Shown here piece after piece: positions 25,298-33,142 of a DNA stretch of 35,122 nucleotides. Location of the stretch: contig JALRBW010000061.1 of assembly GCA_023257625.1 (NCBI GenBank), forward strand, positions 1-35,122, in the 5' to 3' direction. The notes under the pieces are model-generated. The model had not been told where the DNA came from. It ran no database searches and saw only the letters and a list, made by a program, of their open reading frames with translations. The first letter of the stretch is position 1; every line of letters begins with the position of its first letter. This DNA is from Flavobacteriaceae bacterium (GTDB taxonomy: Bacteria > Bacteroidota > Bacteroidia > Flavobacteriales > Flavobacteriaceae). Made by a program: the position numbers and the translations under genes.

Positions 25298-26656
25298 ATG
25301 AATTCCTCTTTTTTACCCTTAGTAAAATCAGCAACAAAGCTTCCTAAAGTAGCCTTTTACACTTTGGGATGTAAACTTAATTTTTCCGAAACAGCTACAA
25401 TTGCACGTGAATTTGAAACTCAAAATTTTGAACGGGTAGCTTTTGAATCTCCAGCTGATGTTTATGTTATAAACACCTGTTCAGTAACAGAAAATGCAGA
25501 CAAAAAGTTAAAGGGAATTGTTCAAAAGGCACTTGCTCAAAATCCTGAGGGATTTATTGCTGTAATTGGATGTTATGCTCAACTTCAGCCTCAACAAATA
25601 GTAGCTTTAGATGGTGTTGATCTAGTTTTGGGTGCTTCAGAAAAATTTAAATTGCCTCAATACATTAATGACCTTGCTAAAAAGAAAATAGGTGAGGTGC
25701 ATGCTTGTGAAATATCAGAGGTCAATTTTTATGAAAGTAGTTTTTCAATAAGTGATAGAACTAGAGCATTTTTAAAAGTACAAGACGGTTGTGACTATAA
25801 ATGCTCATATTGTACAATACCTCAAGCTAGAGGTATATCTAGAAGTGATACCTTAATTAATGTTATAGAAAATGCAAATAAAATTGTGAATAAGGGTATT
25901 CGCGAGATAGTATTAACAGGTGTAAATATAGGTGATTATGGTAAAGGGGAGTTTGGAAATAAAAAACACGAACATACATTTTTGGAATTAATTCAAGCAT
26001 TAGATCAAGTGGCTGACATTGAGCGTATTCGAATTTCTTCAATTGAACCTAACTTATTGAGTAGTGCTATTATTGATCATGTTGCAAACAGCAATCGATT
26101 TGTCCCCCATTTTCATATCCCATTGCAAAGTGGAAGTGACCGAATTTTAAAATTGATGAGACGTCGATATATGTCTGATCTCTACACAGAAAGGATTCAA
26201 AGAATAAGAAAAAAAATTCCAGAAGCGTGTATTGGAGTAGATGTAATAGTTGGCTTTCCTGGTGAAACTGATGAGGATTTTTTAACCACATATAATTATC
26301 TAGTAGCATTACCCGTTTCTTATTTACATGTTTTTACTTACTCAGAACGACCTAACACAGAAGCTGCAGCTTTTTCTGATACTGTTCCTTCTTCAATTCG
26401 AAATCAAAGAAGTAAAATGTTAAGGGCTTTATCTGTAAAAAAACGACGTGCTTTTTATGAATCTCAGTTAGGAAATACTGCAGAAGTATTGTTTGAATCA
26501 GAAAATAAAAAAGGATATATTCATGGTTTTACAGAAAACTATGTAAAAGTGCGTTCTCCTTGGAACCCCAATATGGTTAACAAGTTAAAAAAAGTACGAT
26601 TAAATCAAATTGATGACGAGGGATTTGTTCGATTTGATATCGATATTAAAGTTTAA
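25298..26656 (+). CDS. mtaB: tRNA t6A37 methylthiotransferase MtaB
   Basis: 452 residues from the ATG at 25298; an upstream in-frame ATG at 25247 precedes the probable promoter. The N-terminal UPF0004 domain carries three cluster cysteines: Cys25 (TLGCKLNF), Cys61 (NTCSVT) and Cys92 (IGCYAQ). The radical-SAM domain has Cys165, Cys169 and Cys172 in DGCDYKCSYCTIPQARG, and a C-terminal TRAM domain follows. The KLNF after the first Cys and CTIPQARG favour the MtaB branch over MiaB or RimO. It adds the 2-methylthio group to t6A at position 37 of ANN-decoding tRNAs. Its 3' end overlaps the convergent small gene by 11 bases. Confidence 0.92.
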   Translation: MNSSFLPLVKSATKLPKVAFYTLGCKLNFSETATIAREFETQNFERVAFESPADVYVINTCSVTENADKKLKGIVQKALAQNPEGFIAVIGCYAQLQPQQIVALDGVDLVLGASEKFKLPQYINDLAKKKIGEVHACEISEVNFYESSFSISDRTRAFLKVQDGCDYKCSYCTIPQARGISRSDTLINVIENANKIVNKGIREIVLTGVNIGDYGKGEFGNKKHEHTFLELIQALDQVADIERIRISSIEPNLLSSAIIDHVANSNRFVPHFHIPLQSGSDRILKLMRRRYMSDLYTERIQRIRKKIPEACIGVDVIVGFPGETDEDFLTTYNYLVALPVSYLHVFTYSERPNTEAAAFSDTVPSSIRNQRSKMLRALSVKKRRAFYESQLGNTAEVLFESENKKGYIHGFTENYVKVRSPWNPNMVNKLKKVRLNQIDDEGFVRFDIDIKV

Positions 26657-26939
26657 TACCTACTGGAAGAAGTTGTTTATATCTTCGATTTCTTCGAACA
26701 AACCCAGCAATTTTTGGAGAAGTAGGAACAACACTCATTCTTTTTTCTTCAATAAATTCTAGAACTTTAATTATGAAAGCTTCTTCAAATTCTTTATTGT
26801 TAATGTCATCAGGGATAACTAATTTGGTTAAAAATATCTTTCGTTCTTGTTCTGAGTATTCAATTCGTGCTAAACTTTCCTCAATATGAACTTCAAATTG
26901 TCTTAAGAATTCGTTATTCACTAGGGTTATTTCTTTCAT
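26646..26939 (-). CDS. Small GNAT-like (YjdJ-type) protein with degenerate acetyl-CoA loop
   Basis: 97 residues. The order of elements fits the short YjdJ-type N-acetyltransferase domain: an N-terminal strand ending in RIEYSEQERKIFLTKLVI, a helix FEEAFIIKVLEFIEEKRM, then VVPTSPKIAGFVRRNRRYK in place of the family's CPFVxxYxxxHPEYxxL. The acetyl-CoA loop (Q/R-x-x-G-x-G/A) that should precede the helix reads DDINNKEFEE and has no glycine, so catalysis is doubtful. The basic patch RRNRRYK near the end is notable. The assignment rests on by-eye comparison. Confidence 0.6.
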   Translation of the reverse strand: MKEITLVNNEFLRQFEVHIEESLARIEYSEQERKIFLTKLVIPDDINNKEFEEAFIIKVLEFIEEKRMSVVPTSPKIAGFVRRNRRYKQLLPVGIKL

Positions 26940-27012
26940 ATCTTTCGGTATTTAGTACTTTCGTATAAGGGAATATGTAATCTTCATAAGAATGAATTCT
27001 TTAAAGAGACCA

Positions 27013-27028
27013 CAAAAATACAAAAATA
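27013..27028 (-). promoter_or_regulatory. Tandem -7 elements for the GNAT-like gene
   Basis: On the minus strand TATTTTTG occurs twice in immediate succession, each an exact TAnnTTTG match. A TTG lies 22 bases upstream of the second copy. They sit 74-89 bases before the ATG at 26939, giving a leader of roughly 65-75 bases. Both cannot be used at once by polymerase, so two start points are possible. Confidence 0.45.
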
Positions 27029-27063
27029 TAGTCATATAAACTCAATATAACACTGTATAGATT

Positions 27064-27717
27064 ATGATTCCTATATATTGTATGCCGGGAATGGCTGCGA
27101 ATCCAAAAATTTTTGAATATCTAGATTTTCCAAAACCTTTTCAAATATTTTACTTAAAATGGTTTCCTCCTAAAAAAAGCGAATCCATAAGTAGATACGC
27201 ATTACGAATGTGTGAACATGTTAAACATGAAAATCCAATTTTAATTGGTGTTTCTTTTGGAGGTGTATTGGTTCAAGAAATGGCTCGCCATATTGCAGTA
27301 AGAAAGGTAGTAATCGTTTCGAGTATTAAGTCTAATCTGGAATTACCCTTACCAATGAAAATGGCACAAAAAACAAATGCCCACAAATTACTTCCTACAC
27401 AATGGATAAAAAATATTGATACATTGACTTTATTTGCTTTTGGTAAGGGAATCAAGACAAAATTATCACTCTATCAAAAATATTTATCTGAACGTGATCC
27501 TGACTATCTCAATTGGGCTATTGATAGCTTAGTACATTGGAAACAAACTTCTTTCCATAAAGATATTCTTCATGTTCATGGTGTTAAAGACAATGTTTTC
27601 CCAATAAAAAATTTGTTGCCACACTACATACCGATTCCAGGAGGACATGCAGCAATAATCACTCAATCAAAGTGGTTCAATGAAGAATTGCCAAAGCTAT
27701 TAAGTGATTTTTCTTAA
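27064..27717 (+). CDS. Alpha/beta hydrolase
   Basis: 217 residues, a compact alpha/beta hydrolase without signal peptide. The nucleophile elbow is GVSFGG (Ser64), the acid is probably Asp176 (VHGVKDNVFP) and the base His195 (PGGHAA), in the proper order. The start PIYCMPGMAANP supplies the oxyanion-hole region. There is little room for a lid, so a small substrate is likely, but none can be named. It precedes the lytic transglycosylase gene by 36 bases on the same strand and may share its transcript. Confidence 0.85.
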   Translation: MIPIYCMPGMAANPKIFEYLDFPKPFQIFYLKWFPPKKSESISRYALRMCEHVKHENPILIGVSFGGVLVQEMARHIAVRKVVIVSSIKSNLELPLPMKMAQKTNAHKLLPTQWIKNIDTLTLFAFGKGIKTKLSLYQKYLSERDPDYLNWAIDSLVHWKQTSFHKDILHVHGVKDNVFPIKNLLPHYIPIPGGHAAIITQSKWFNEELPKLLSDFS

Positions 27718-27753
27718 TTTAGAGCATAAATTTTAACTTAGAGTGATAAAAAT

Positions 27754-28665
27754 ATGAAATTAAAAAAATCACTTCCTTATCTAACCATAGTCCTTTTAGG
27801 GTTAGTGAGTTTTAAAGCAATAAATAAAGACCGCTACACTGCTTTTTCTACTTCTGACGAAAATACTTACAAAGTATATGCTTTACAACTACCTGATTCA
27901 TTGCACTTTGCTGGAGAGCAAACTCCCTTAAAGGCACCTGATATTAGAGAGCGTTTAGATAAAGAGTTATTAGTTAACACCTATTGGCAATCCAACATGA
28001 TGCTATTATTAAAGCGTGCTAACAAATACTTTCCCATCATAGAACCCATACTAGAAGAAGAGGGTATCCCTGAAGATTTTAAATATTTAGCTGTAATTGA
28101 AAGTTCACTCGAAAATGTTCGATCACCAAAAGGAGCCAAGGGGTTTTGGCAATTAATGCCCGAAACTGCAAAAGAATATGGACTTGAAGTAAATGCCAAT
28201 GTTGATGAACGCTACCATATAGAAAAATCGACTCGAGTTGCATGTAATTATCTAAAAAAAGCTTTTAAGCGCTTAGGGAGCTGGACTCTAGCTGCCGCAT
28301 CATACAATCAAGGAATGTATGGAACCGATCGACAATTAGATAAACAAAAGGTAGATTCTTATTACGATTTACTGCTAAACTCAGAAACAAGTCGTTATGT
28401 TTTTCGAATTTTAGCAGTAAAAGAAATCATGGAAAACCCTCAGCGCTATGGCTATATCTTTGATTCTAAAGATCTTTATCAATATATACCAGTAAAAAAA
28501 ATTGGACTTGATACCGCAATTGGAAACTTGGCTTTATTTGCTAAAGAATTGAATATCAATTATAAGATTTTAAAAATTCACAATCCGTGGTTGATTGAAA
28601 ATCACTTGAATAATAGATCAAGGAAGTACTATGAAATAGAATTACCTGCAGAGGGGTACTACTAA
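27754..28665 (+). CDS. Lytic murein transglycosylase (SLT domain)
   Basis: 303 residues. The N-terminal hydrophobic segment (~6-22) is a signal peptide or anchor. The SLT domain spans ~75-245, with catalytic Glu116 in LAVIESSLEN, then GAKGFWQLMPETAKEYGL, then the AAASYNQG motif. This resembles the catalytic half of MltD. No LysM repeat is present, unlike full-length MltD, and the C-terminal ~50 residues end in a HNPWLIENHLNNRSRKYYE segment. It cleaves peptidoglycan to anhydromuropeptides in the periplasm. Its stop overlaps that of the convergent TPR gene in a CTAA. Confidence 0.92.
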   Translation: MKLKKSLPYLTIVLLGLVSFKAINKDRYTAFSTSDENTYKVYALQLPDSLHFAGEQTPLKAPDIRERLDKELLVNTYWQSNMMLLLKRANKYFPIIEPILEEEGIPEDFKYLAVIESSLENVRSPKGAKGFWQLMPETAKEYGLEVNANVDERYHIEKSTRVACNYLKKAFKRLGSWTLAAASYNQGMYGTDRQLDKQKVDSYYDLLLNSETSRYVFRILAVKEIMENPQRYGYIFDSKDLYQYIPVKKIGLDTAIGNLALFAKELNINYKILKIHNPWLIENHLNNRSRKYYEIELPAEGYY

Positions 28666-29177
28666 ATTTTCTTCATTTGTTGTTGAATCAATTTCATTTG
28701 ACCACTCAACATGCCATGTTTATCTAGTTTTTTGGCTTCAGAAAGTAGAAGTTGAGCTTCTCTTTTTCTTCTTTTTTGGAGGTAAATTCCCGCCAAGCTC
28801 ATTTTTGCCATAGCCATATCATGATTCATTGATAGACCTAACTTCATTGCTGATTTAAAATGTTTTTCAGCTTGTGTTAGATTTTTTTGAGATTCTATAA
28901 TTCCGAAAAGATAATGATAATAACCCTGTTGTTTTTTCACAAGATTTTGTTCAATATTTGGAATGCGTCTAAGCCATTTTTCGGTACCTTCAAAATCTTG
29001 CTTTCGCAAACGTAAAAATGCCAAAAAAATAAGCTCATTTTTAAAGTAAATCAATATGAACATACCCGATAATAATAATAGCATAATACCATTACCAATA
29101 TAATCATCAATAAAAAGTAATATTGCGTATGCTATTGAAAGAAGAGATAATATGAGCTTTATTATTTTTGGGAACAT
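28662..29177 (-). CDS. TPR-containing inner-membrane protein
   Basis: 171 residues from the ATG at 29177. A ten-residue longer frame reaches 29207 but runs through a perfect -7 promoter element, so I chose the inner start. Two membrane helices (~5-22, 27-45) precede a soluble helical part with TPR-like pairs: YYHYLFGIIESQKNLTQAE, FKSAMKLGLSM and LAGIYLQKRRKREAQLLL. No named family is recognised; TPR segments usually bind partner proteins. Convergent with the transglycosylase gene and divergent from rpmH. Confidence 0.72.
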   Translation of the reverse strand: MFPKIIKLILSLLSIAYAILLFIDDYIGNGIMLLLLSGMFILIYFKNELIFLAFLRLRKQDFEGTEKWLRRIPNIEQNLVKKQQGYYHYLFGIIESQKNLTQAEKHFKSAMKLGLSMNHDMAMAKMSLAGIYLQKRRKREAQLLLSEAKKLDKHGMLSGQMKLIQQQMKKI

Positions 29178-29191
29178 AATTAATTTTTCGT

Positions 29192-29199
29192 CAAAGGTA
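29192..29199 (-). promoter_or_regulatory. Promoter -7 element for the TPR gene
   Basis: TACCTTTG on the minus strand is an exact TAnnTTTG match 15 bases before the ATG at 29177, giving a leader of only about 8 bases. No matching -33 element was seen. Confidence 0.45.
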
Positions 29200-29227
29200 A
29201 AAAACAAATGAGAATTGTGGACTCATG

Positions 29228-29258
29228 TTTGTGAGACAAAAAAGATATTGTATATTTG
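29228..29258 (+). promoter_or_regulatory. Bacteroidota housekeeping promoter for rpmH
   Basis: TTTG at 29228-29231, 19 bases, then TATATTTG at 29251-29258: a full -33/-7 consensus with ideal spacing. The predicted start is near 29265, at a 12-base palindrome (29263-29274), with a leader of about 33 bases before rpmH. Confidence 0.85.
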
Positions 29259-29297
29259 CACGACTTTTAAAAGTAGAACGTTTCGGTCAAAAACATT

Positions 29298-29456
29298 ATG
29301 AAAAGAACATTTCAACCCTCAAAAAGAAAGCGAAGAAACAAGCATGGTTTTCGCGAAAGAATGGCAACGGCTAACGGCCGGAAAGTTCTAGCTGCTAGAC
29401 GAGCAAAAGGAAGAAAAAAAATATCTGTCTCATCAGAACCGCGCCATAAAAAATAA
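29298..29456 (+). CDS. rpmH: 50S ribosomal protein L34
   Basis: 52 residues, below common ORF length cut-offs. [20 protein letters not shown] is the near-universal start of bL34, followed by [20 protein letters not shown]; a short tail ([11 protein letters not shown]) is added. The protein is a small, very basic part of the large ribosomal subunit. It has a full promoter upstream and its own terminator downstream. Its neighbours are not dnaA or rnpA, the usual rpmH neighbours in many other phyla; in this window it precedes carB. Confidence 0.98.
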   Translation: MKRTFQPSKRKRRNKHGFRERMATANGRKVLAARRAKGRKKISVSSEPRHKK

Positions 29457-29477
29457 TGGTAAACAAAACCTATATTA

Positions 29478-29514
29478 AAGGTGTTACTTTTCTTGAAGTA
29501 ACACCTTTTTTTTA
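29478..29514 (+). terminator. Intrinsic terminator after rpmH
   Basis: A 13-bp perfect stem (AAAGGTGTTACTT / AAGTAACACCTTT), loop TTCTTG, then an uninterrupted T run. It separates rpmH from carB, which starts only 25 bases later, so carB must rely on readthrough or on a promoter within or very near the terminator. Confidence 0.92.
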
Positions 29515-29538
29515 TATTCACACGCTATATTTTAAATT

Positions 29539-32388
29539 ATGCCAAAAGTAGATTCAGTAAAAAGTATTTTAGTATTAGGTTCAGGTCCCATTGTAATTGG
29601 GCAAGCATGTGAGTTTGATTATTCTGGTTCTCAAGCATTACGATCTCTTCGTGAAGATGGTATTGAAACTATACTCATTAATTCCAACCCAGCAACAATT
29701 ATGACAGATCCTTCAATGGCGGATCATGTGTATTTGAAACCTTTAACTACAAAGTCAATTGTTGAAGTACTTAAAAAACATAAGGTTGATGCGGTATTAC
29801 CCACAATGGGAGGGCAAACCGCTTTAAATTTATGTATTGAGGCGAATGATAAAGGTATTTGGGATGACTTTAAAGTTGCAATTATAGGAGTAGATATTGA
29901 TGCCATACAGATTACTGAAGATCGAGAGAAGTTTAAACAACTCCTTAAGAAAATTAATATTCCAGCAGCTCCTGCCGAAATTGCAAATTCATTTTTAAAA
30001 GGGAAAGAAATTGCCCAGAGGTATGGTTTTCCATTAGTCATTCGGCCTTCTTTCACACTTGGGGGCACTGGTGCTTCTTTTGTCCATCGTGAAGAGGAAT
30101 TTGGTGAATTATTAATTCGGGGGTTAGAAGCTTCACCTATTCATGAAGTATTAATTGATAAAGCTCTAGTAGGATGGAAAGAATATGAGTTGGAGCTTTT
30201 ACGAGACAAAAATGATAATGTTGTGATAATTTGTACCATTGAAAATATGGATCCTATGGGGATACATACTGGTGATTCTATCACAGTAGCCCCCGCCATG
30301 ACCTTATCTGACAAAACGTATCAGCGTATGCGTGATATGGCCATTAAAATGATGCGCAGTATTGGAGATTTTGCTGGAGGATGTAATGTACAATTTGCAG
30401 TTAGTCCAGATGAAAAAGAGGATATTATAGCTATTGAGATTAATCCACGTGTATCAAGATCATCAGCTTTAGCTTCAAAGGCTTCAGGTTATCCTATCGC
30501 TAAAATTGCTGCCAAATTGGCTATTGGGTATACTCTAGATGAGCTTGAAAATCAAATTACAAAATCAACGTCAGCTCTTTTTGAACCTACTCTTGATTAT
30601 GTGATAGTTAAAATTCCGCGATGGAATTTTGATAAGTTTGAAGGGTCAGACCGAACACTTGGTTTACAAATGAAATCTGTTGGTGAAGTAATGGGAATTG
30701 GACGTTCATTTCAAGAAGCATTACACAAAGCAACACAGTCTTTAGAAGTTAAAAGAAACGGTTTGGGTGCTGATGGAAAAGGGCTAAAAGATTATGATCA
30801 AATTATTGAAAAGCTTACTTATGCTAGTTGGGATCGGGTGTTTGTAATTTATGATGCTATTCAAATTGGAATTCCCTTAGCACGTATTCATGAAATCACA
30901 AAAATTGATATGTGGTTTCTCAAGCAATATGAAGAATTATTCATGTTAGAAAAAGAAATTTCGAAGTTTACCATTGATACCTTAGAACGCGCCTTATTAC
31001 TTGAAGCAAAACAAAAAGGTTTTGCTGATCGTCAAGTAGCCCATATGTTACAATGTAAAGAAAGTGAAGTCCATACCAAACGTAAAGAATTAGGAATTAA
31101 TAGAGTCTATAAACTTGTTGATACATGTGCAGCTGAATTTGCTGCGCAAACACCATATTATTACTCTACTTTTGAGGAACAGCTCCAAATTCAATCTGGT
31201 CTGCCCTTTAGCGAAAATGAAAGTACTGTATCTGAACGAAAGAAAATTGTGGTATTAGGCTCAGGACCAAACCGTATTGGTCAAGGAATTGAGTTTGATT
31301 ATTGTTGTGTACACGGGGTTTTGGCTGGATCAGAATGTGGCTATGAAACGATTATGATTAATTGTAATCCTGAAACAGTGTCAACAGATTTTGATACAGC
31401 GGATAAACTTTATTTTGAACCTGTGTTTTGGGAACATATTTATGATATCATACAGCATGAAAACCCTGAAGGAGTTATCGTACAATTAGGAGGGCAAACG
31501 GCACTTAAACTAGCTGAAAAATTAGATCGGTACGGTGTAAAAATTATTGGAACTAGTTTTCATTCTCTAGATTTAGCTGAAGATCGAGGTAGTTTTTCAA
31601 ATTTATTAAAAGACAATAATATTCCTTACCCCGAATTTGGAGTAGCTCAAACCGCAGAAGAAGCTTTGGCTCTTGCGGATGAATTGGATTTTCCCATTTT
31701 AGTCCGACCGTCATATGTTTTGGGTGGACAAGGAATGAAAATTGTAATCAATAAACAAGATTTAGAAGCTCATGTGGTAGATTTATTACAAAAAATACCC
31801 AACAACAAATTGTTGCTTGATCATTATTTGGATGGTGCAATTGAATGCGAAGCCGATGCCATTTGTGATGGTGAAAACGTTTATATTATCGGGATTATGG
31901 AACACATTGAGCCCTGCGGTATTCACTCAGGCGATTCAAATGCTACTTTACCTGTATTTAATATTGGTGAATTTGTTTTACAGCAAATAAAAGACCATAC
32001 TAAAAAAATTGCTTTAGCCTTGAATACCGTTGGATTAATCAATATTCAATACGCCGTTAAAGAAGATAAAGTTTACGTTATTGAAGCCAATCCAAGAGCT
32101 TCACGAACTGTTCCTTTTATTGCAAAAGCCTACAATGAACCCTACGTAAATTATGCAACAAAAGTTATGTTAGGAGAAAATAAGGTGACTGATTTTAACT
32201 TTAATCCTCAATTAAAAGGATATGCAATTAAACAGCCTGTTTTTTCGTTTAATAAGTTCCCTAATGTAAATAAACAGCTTGGTCCAGAAATGAAGAGTAC
32301 GGGCGAAAGTATTCTCTTTATTGATAATTTGAAAGAAGATGCCTTTTATGATTTGTATGCTCGAAGAAAAATGTATTTGACCAAATAA
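29539..32388 (+). CDS. carB: Carbamoyl-phosphate synthase large subunit, lacking the regulatory MGS domain
   Basis: 949 residues. Two homologous ATP-grasp halves are clear: the first with GSGPIVIGQACEFDYSG, RPSFTLGGTG and EINPRVSRSSALASKASGYP; the second with GSGPNRIGQGIEFDYCC, RPSYVLGGQGM and EANPRASRTVPFIAKA. It makes carbamoyl phosphate from bicarbonate, ATP and ammonia delivered by CarA, for pyrimidine and arginine synthesis. E. coli CarB (1073 residues) continues into a methylglyoxal synthase-like allosteric domain; here the chain stops shortly after the second ATP-grasp half (GPEMKSTGES plus ~25 residues). Flavobacterial homologues of similar length exist, so this is a lineage trait, not a truncation. 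carA is not in the window. Confidence 0.97.
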   Translation: MPKVDSVKSILVLGSGPIVIGQACEFDYSGSQALRSLREDGIETILINSNPATIMTDPSMADHVYLKPLTTKSIVEVLKKHKVDAVLPTMGGQTALNLCIEANDKGIWDDFKVAIIGVDIDAIQITEDREKFKQLLKKINIPAAPAEIANSFLKGKEIAQRYGFPLVIRPSFTLGGTGASFVHREEEFGELLIRGLEASPIHEVLIDKALVGWKEYELELLRDKNDNVVIICTIENMDPMGIHTGDSITVAPAMTLSDKTYQRMRDMAIKMMRSIGDFAGGCNVQFAVSPDEKEDIIAIEINPRVSRSSALASKASGYPIAKIAAKLAIGYTLDELENQITKSTSALFEPTLDYVIVKIPRWNFDKFEGSDRTLGLQMKSVGEVMGIGRSFQEALHKATQSLEVKRNGLGADGKGLKDYDQIIEKLTYASWDRVFVIYDAIQIGIPLARIHEITKIDMWFLKQYEELFMLEKEISKFTIDTLERALLLEAKQKGFADRQVAHMLQCKESEVHTKRKELGINRVYKLVDTCAAEFAAQTPYYYSTFEEQLQIQSGLPFSENESTVSERKKIVVLGSGPNRIGQGIEFDYCCVHGVLAGSECGYETIMINCNPETVSTDFDTADKLYFEPVFWEHIYDIIQHENPEGVIVQLGGQTALKLAEKLDRYGVKIIGTSFHSLDLAEDRGSFSNLLKDNNIPYPEFGVAQTAEEALALADELDFPILVRPSYVLGGQGMKIVINKQDLEAHVVDLLQKIPNNKLLLDHYLDGAIECEADAICDGENVYIIGIMEHIEPCGIHSGDSNATLPVFNIGEFVLQQIKDHTKKIALALNTVGLINIQYAVKEDKVYVIEANPRASRTVPFIAKAYNEPYVNYATKVMLGENKVTDFNFNPQLKGYAIKQPVFSFNKFPNVNKQLGPEMKSTGESILFIDNLKEDAFYDLYARRKMYLTK

Positions 32389-32425
32389 TATAAATTTCCT
32401 AGTTTTACAAGATAACTGATTGGGT

Positions 32426-32914
32426 ATGCAAAAGATAGAAATGAAAGCAGTTTTTGGATTAATTGTATTGGCGATAATAACGCGTTTAATGCCACACCCA
32501 CCCAATTTTGCTCCCATCACCGGAATTGCTCTTTTTTCAGGATATCATTTTGTAAACAAACGCATTGCTTTATTAATTCCCCTTGTAGGTCTTTTTATAA
32601 GTGATTTATTCATTGGGTTACATGCACTAATACCAGTGATTTATATGTCTTTTGTTTTAATTACTGTTATGGGTCTTTATGTTAAAAAACTTTCTTTACC
32701 AGAAGTTTTAGGGGCATCAATTTCTTTTTTTATTTTGAGTAATTTAGGTGTATGGTATTTTTATTATCCTCTAACTCAAGCAGGATTAATTCAATGTTTT
32801 ATAATGGCACTTCCTTTTTTTGCGAATACCCTTGCAGGAGATTTATTTTACACTGCGCTTTTACAATTTTCTTTCGAAAAATTTATTCGTACCTCGGTAT
32901 CCCATCAAAATTAG
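32426..32914 (+). CDS. DUF6580 family membrane protein, putative transporter
   Basis: 162 residues from the ATG at 32426 (a TTG six bases upstream and an ATG at 32441 are alternatives). Five to six hydrophobic helices span almost the whole chain, with the conserved N-terminal RLMPHPPNFAPITGIALFSG and an inner LPFFANTLAGDLFYTALL. This matches DUF6580, annotated as a putative transport protein. Size and topology recall the substrate-binding S components of ECF transporters. It lies 37 bases after carB and directly before a cobalamin riboswitch and a BtuB-type receptor, suggesting a link to B12 uptake; the riboswitch is downstream of it, so it is not directly controlled by it. Confidence 0.75.
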   Translation: MQKIEMKAVFGLIVLAIITRLMPHPPNFAPITGIALFSGYHFVNKRIALLIPLVGLFISDLFIGLHALIPVIYMSFVLITVMGLYVKKLSLPEVLGASISFFILSNLGVWYFYYPLTQAGLIQCFIMALPFFANTLAGDLFYTALLQFSFEKFIRTSVSHQN

Positions 32915-32930
32915 TGATTATCTTTGTTGC

Positions 32931-33089
32931 GAAGGTTCTTTTAACTAAGACTAAAAGGGAATTTGGTCAAAATCCAAAACTGTTCCCGCAACTGTAGACG
33001 CTTTTCGAAAGAATACTTTACACACCTTTGTCACTGTCAAAATTAGATGGGAAGACGTGTAAAAGATGTAAGTCAGGAGACCTGCCTTC
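32931..33089 (+). promoter_or_regulatory. Cobalamin (B12) riboswitch
   Basis: The B12 box AGTCAGGAGACCTGCC lies at 33071-33086. Upstream is the conserved core GGTCAAAATCC and GTTCCCGCAACTGTA (about 32967-32997). The ends GAAGG (32931-32935) and CCTTC (33085-33089) can pair as P1. The element lies between DUF6580 and the btuB-like gene and should shut the latter down when cobalamin is plentiful. Outer limits are approximate. Confidence 0.95.
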
Positions 33090-33103
33090 AAAGTAAAATC
33101 GTT

Positions 33104-33127
33104 TTTTCTCTCGGGAAAAAGAGAAAA
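33104..33127 (+). promoter_or_regulatory. Riboswitch expression platform hairpin
   Basis: TTTTCTC (33104-33110) pairs with GAGAAAA (33121-33127) around a ten-base loop; a second, mutually exclusive pairing of the same T run with GAAAAA inside the loop is possible. No T run follows, so this is not an intrinsic terminator; control is more likely at translation, as shown for B12 riboswitches in Bacteroides. Confidence 0.45.
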
Positions 33128-33142
33128 CACATGTTGTAGTTC

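Noticed and set aside
29312-29521. 69-codon minus-strand frame over rpmH and its terminator
   Set aside because: It is antisense to the clear L34 gene and reads through the terminator hairpin.
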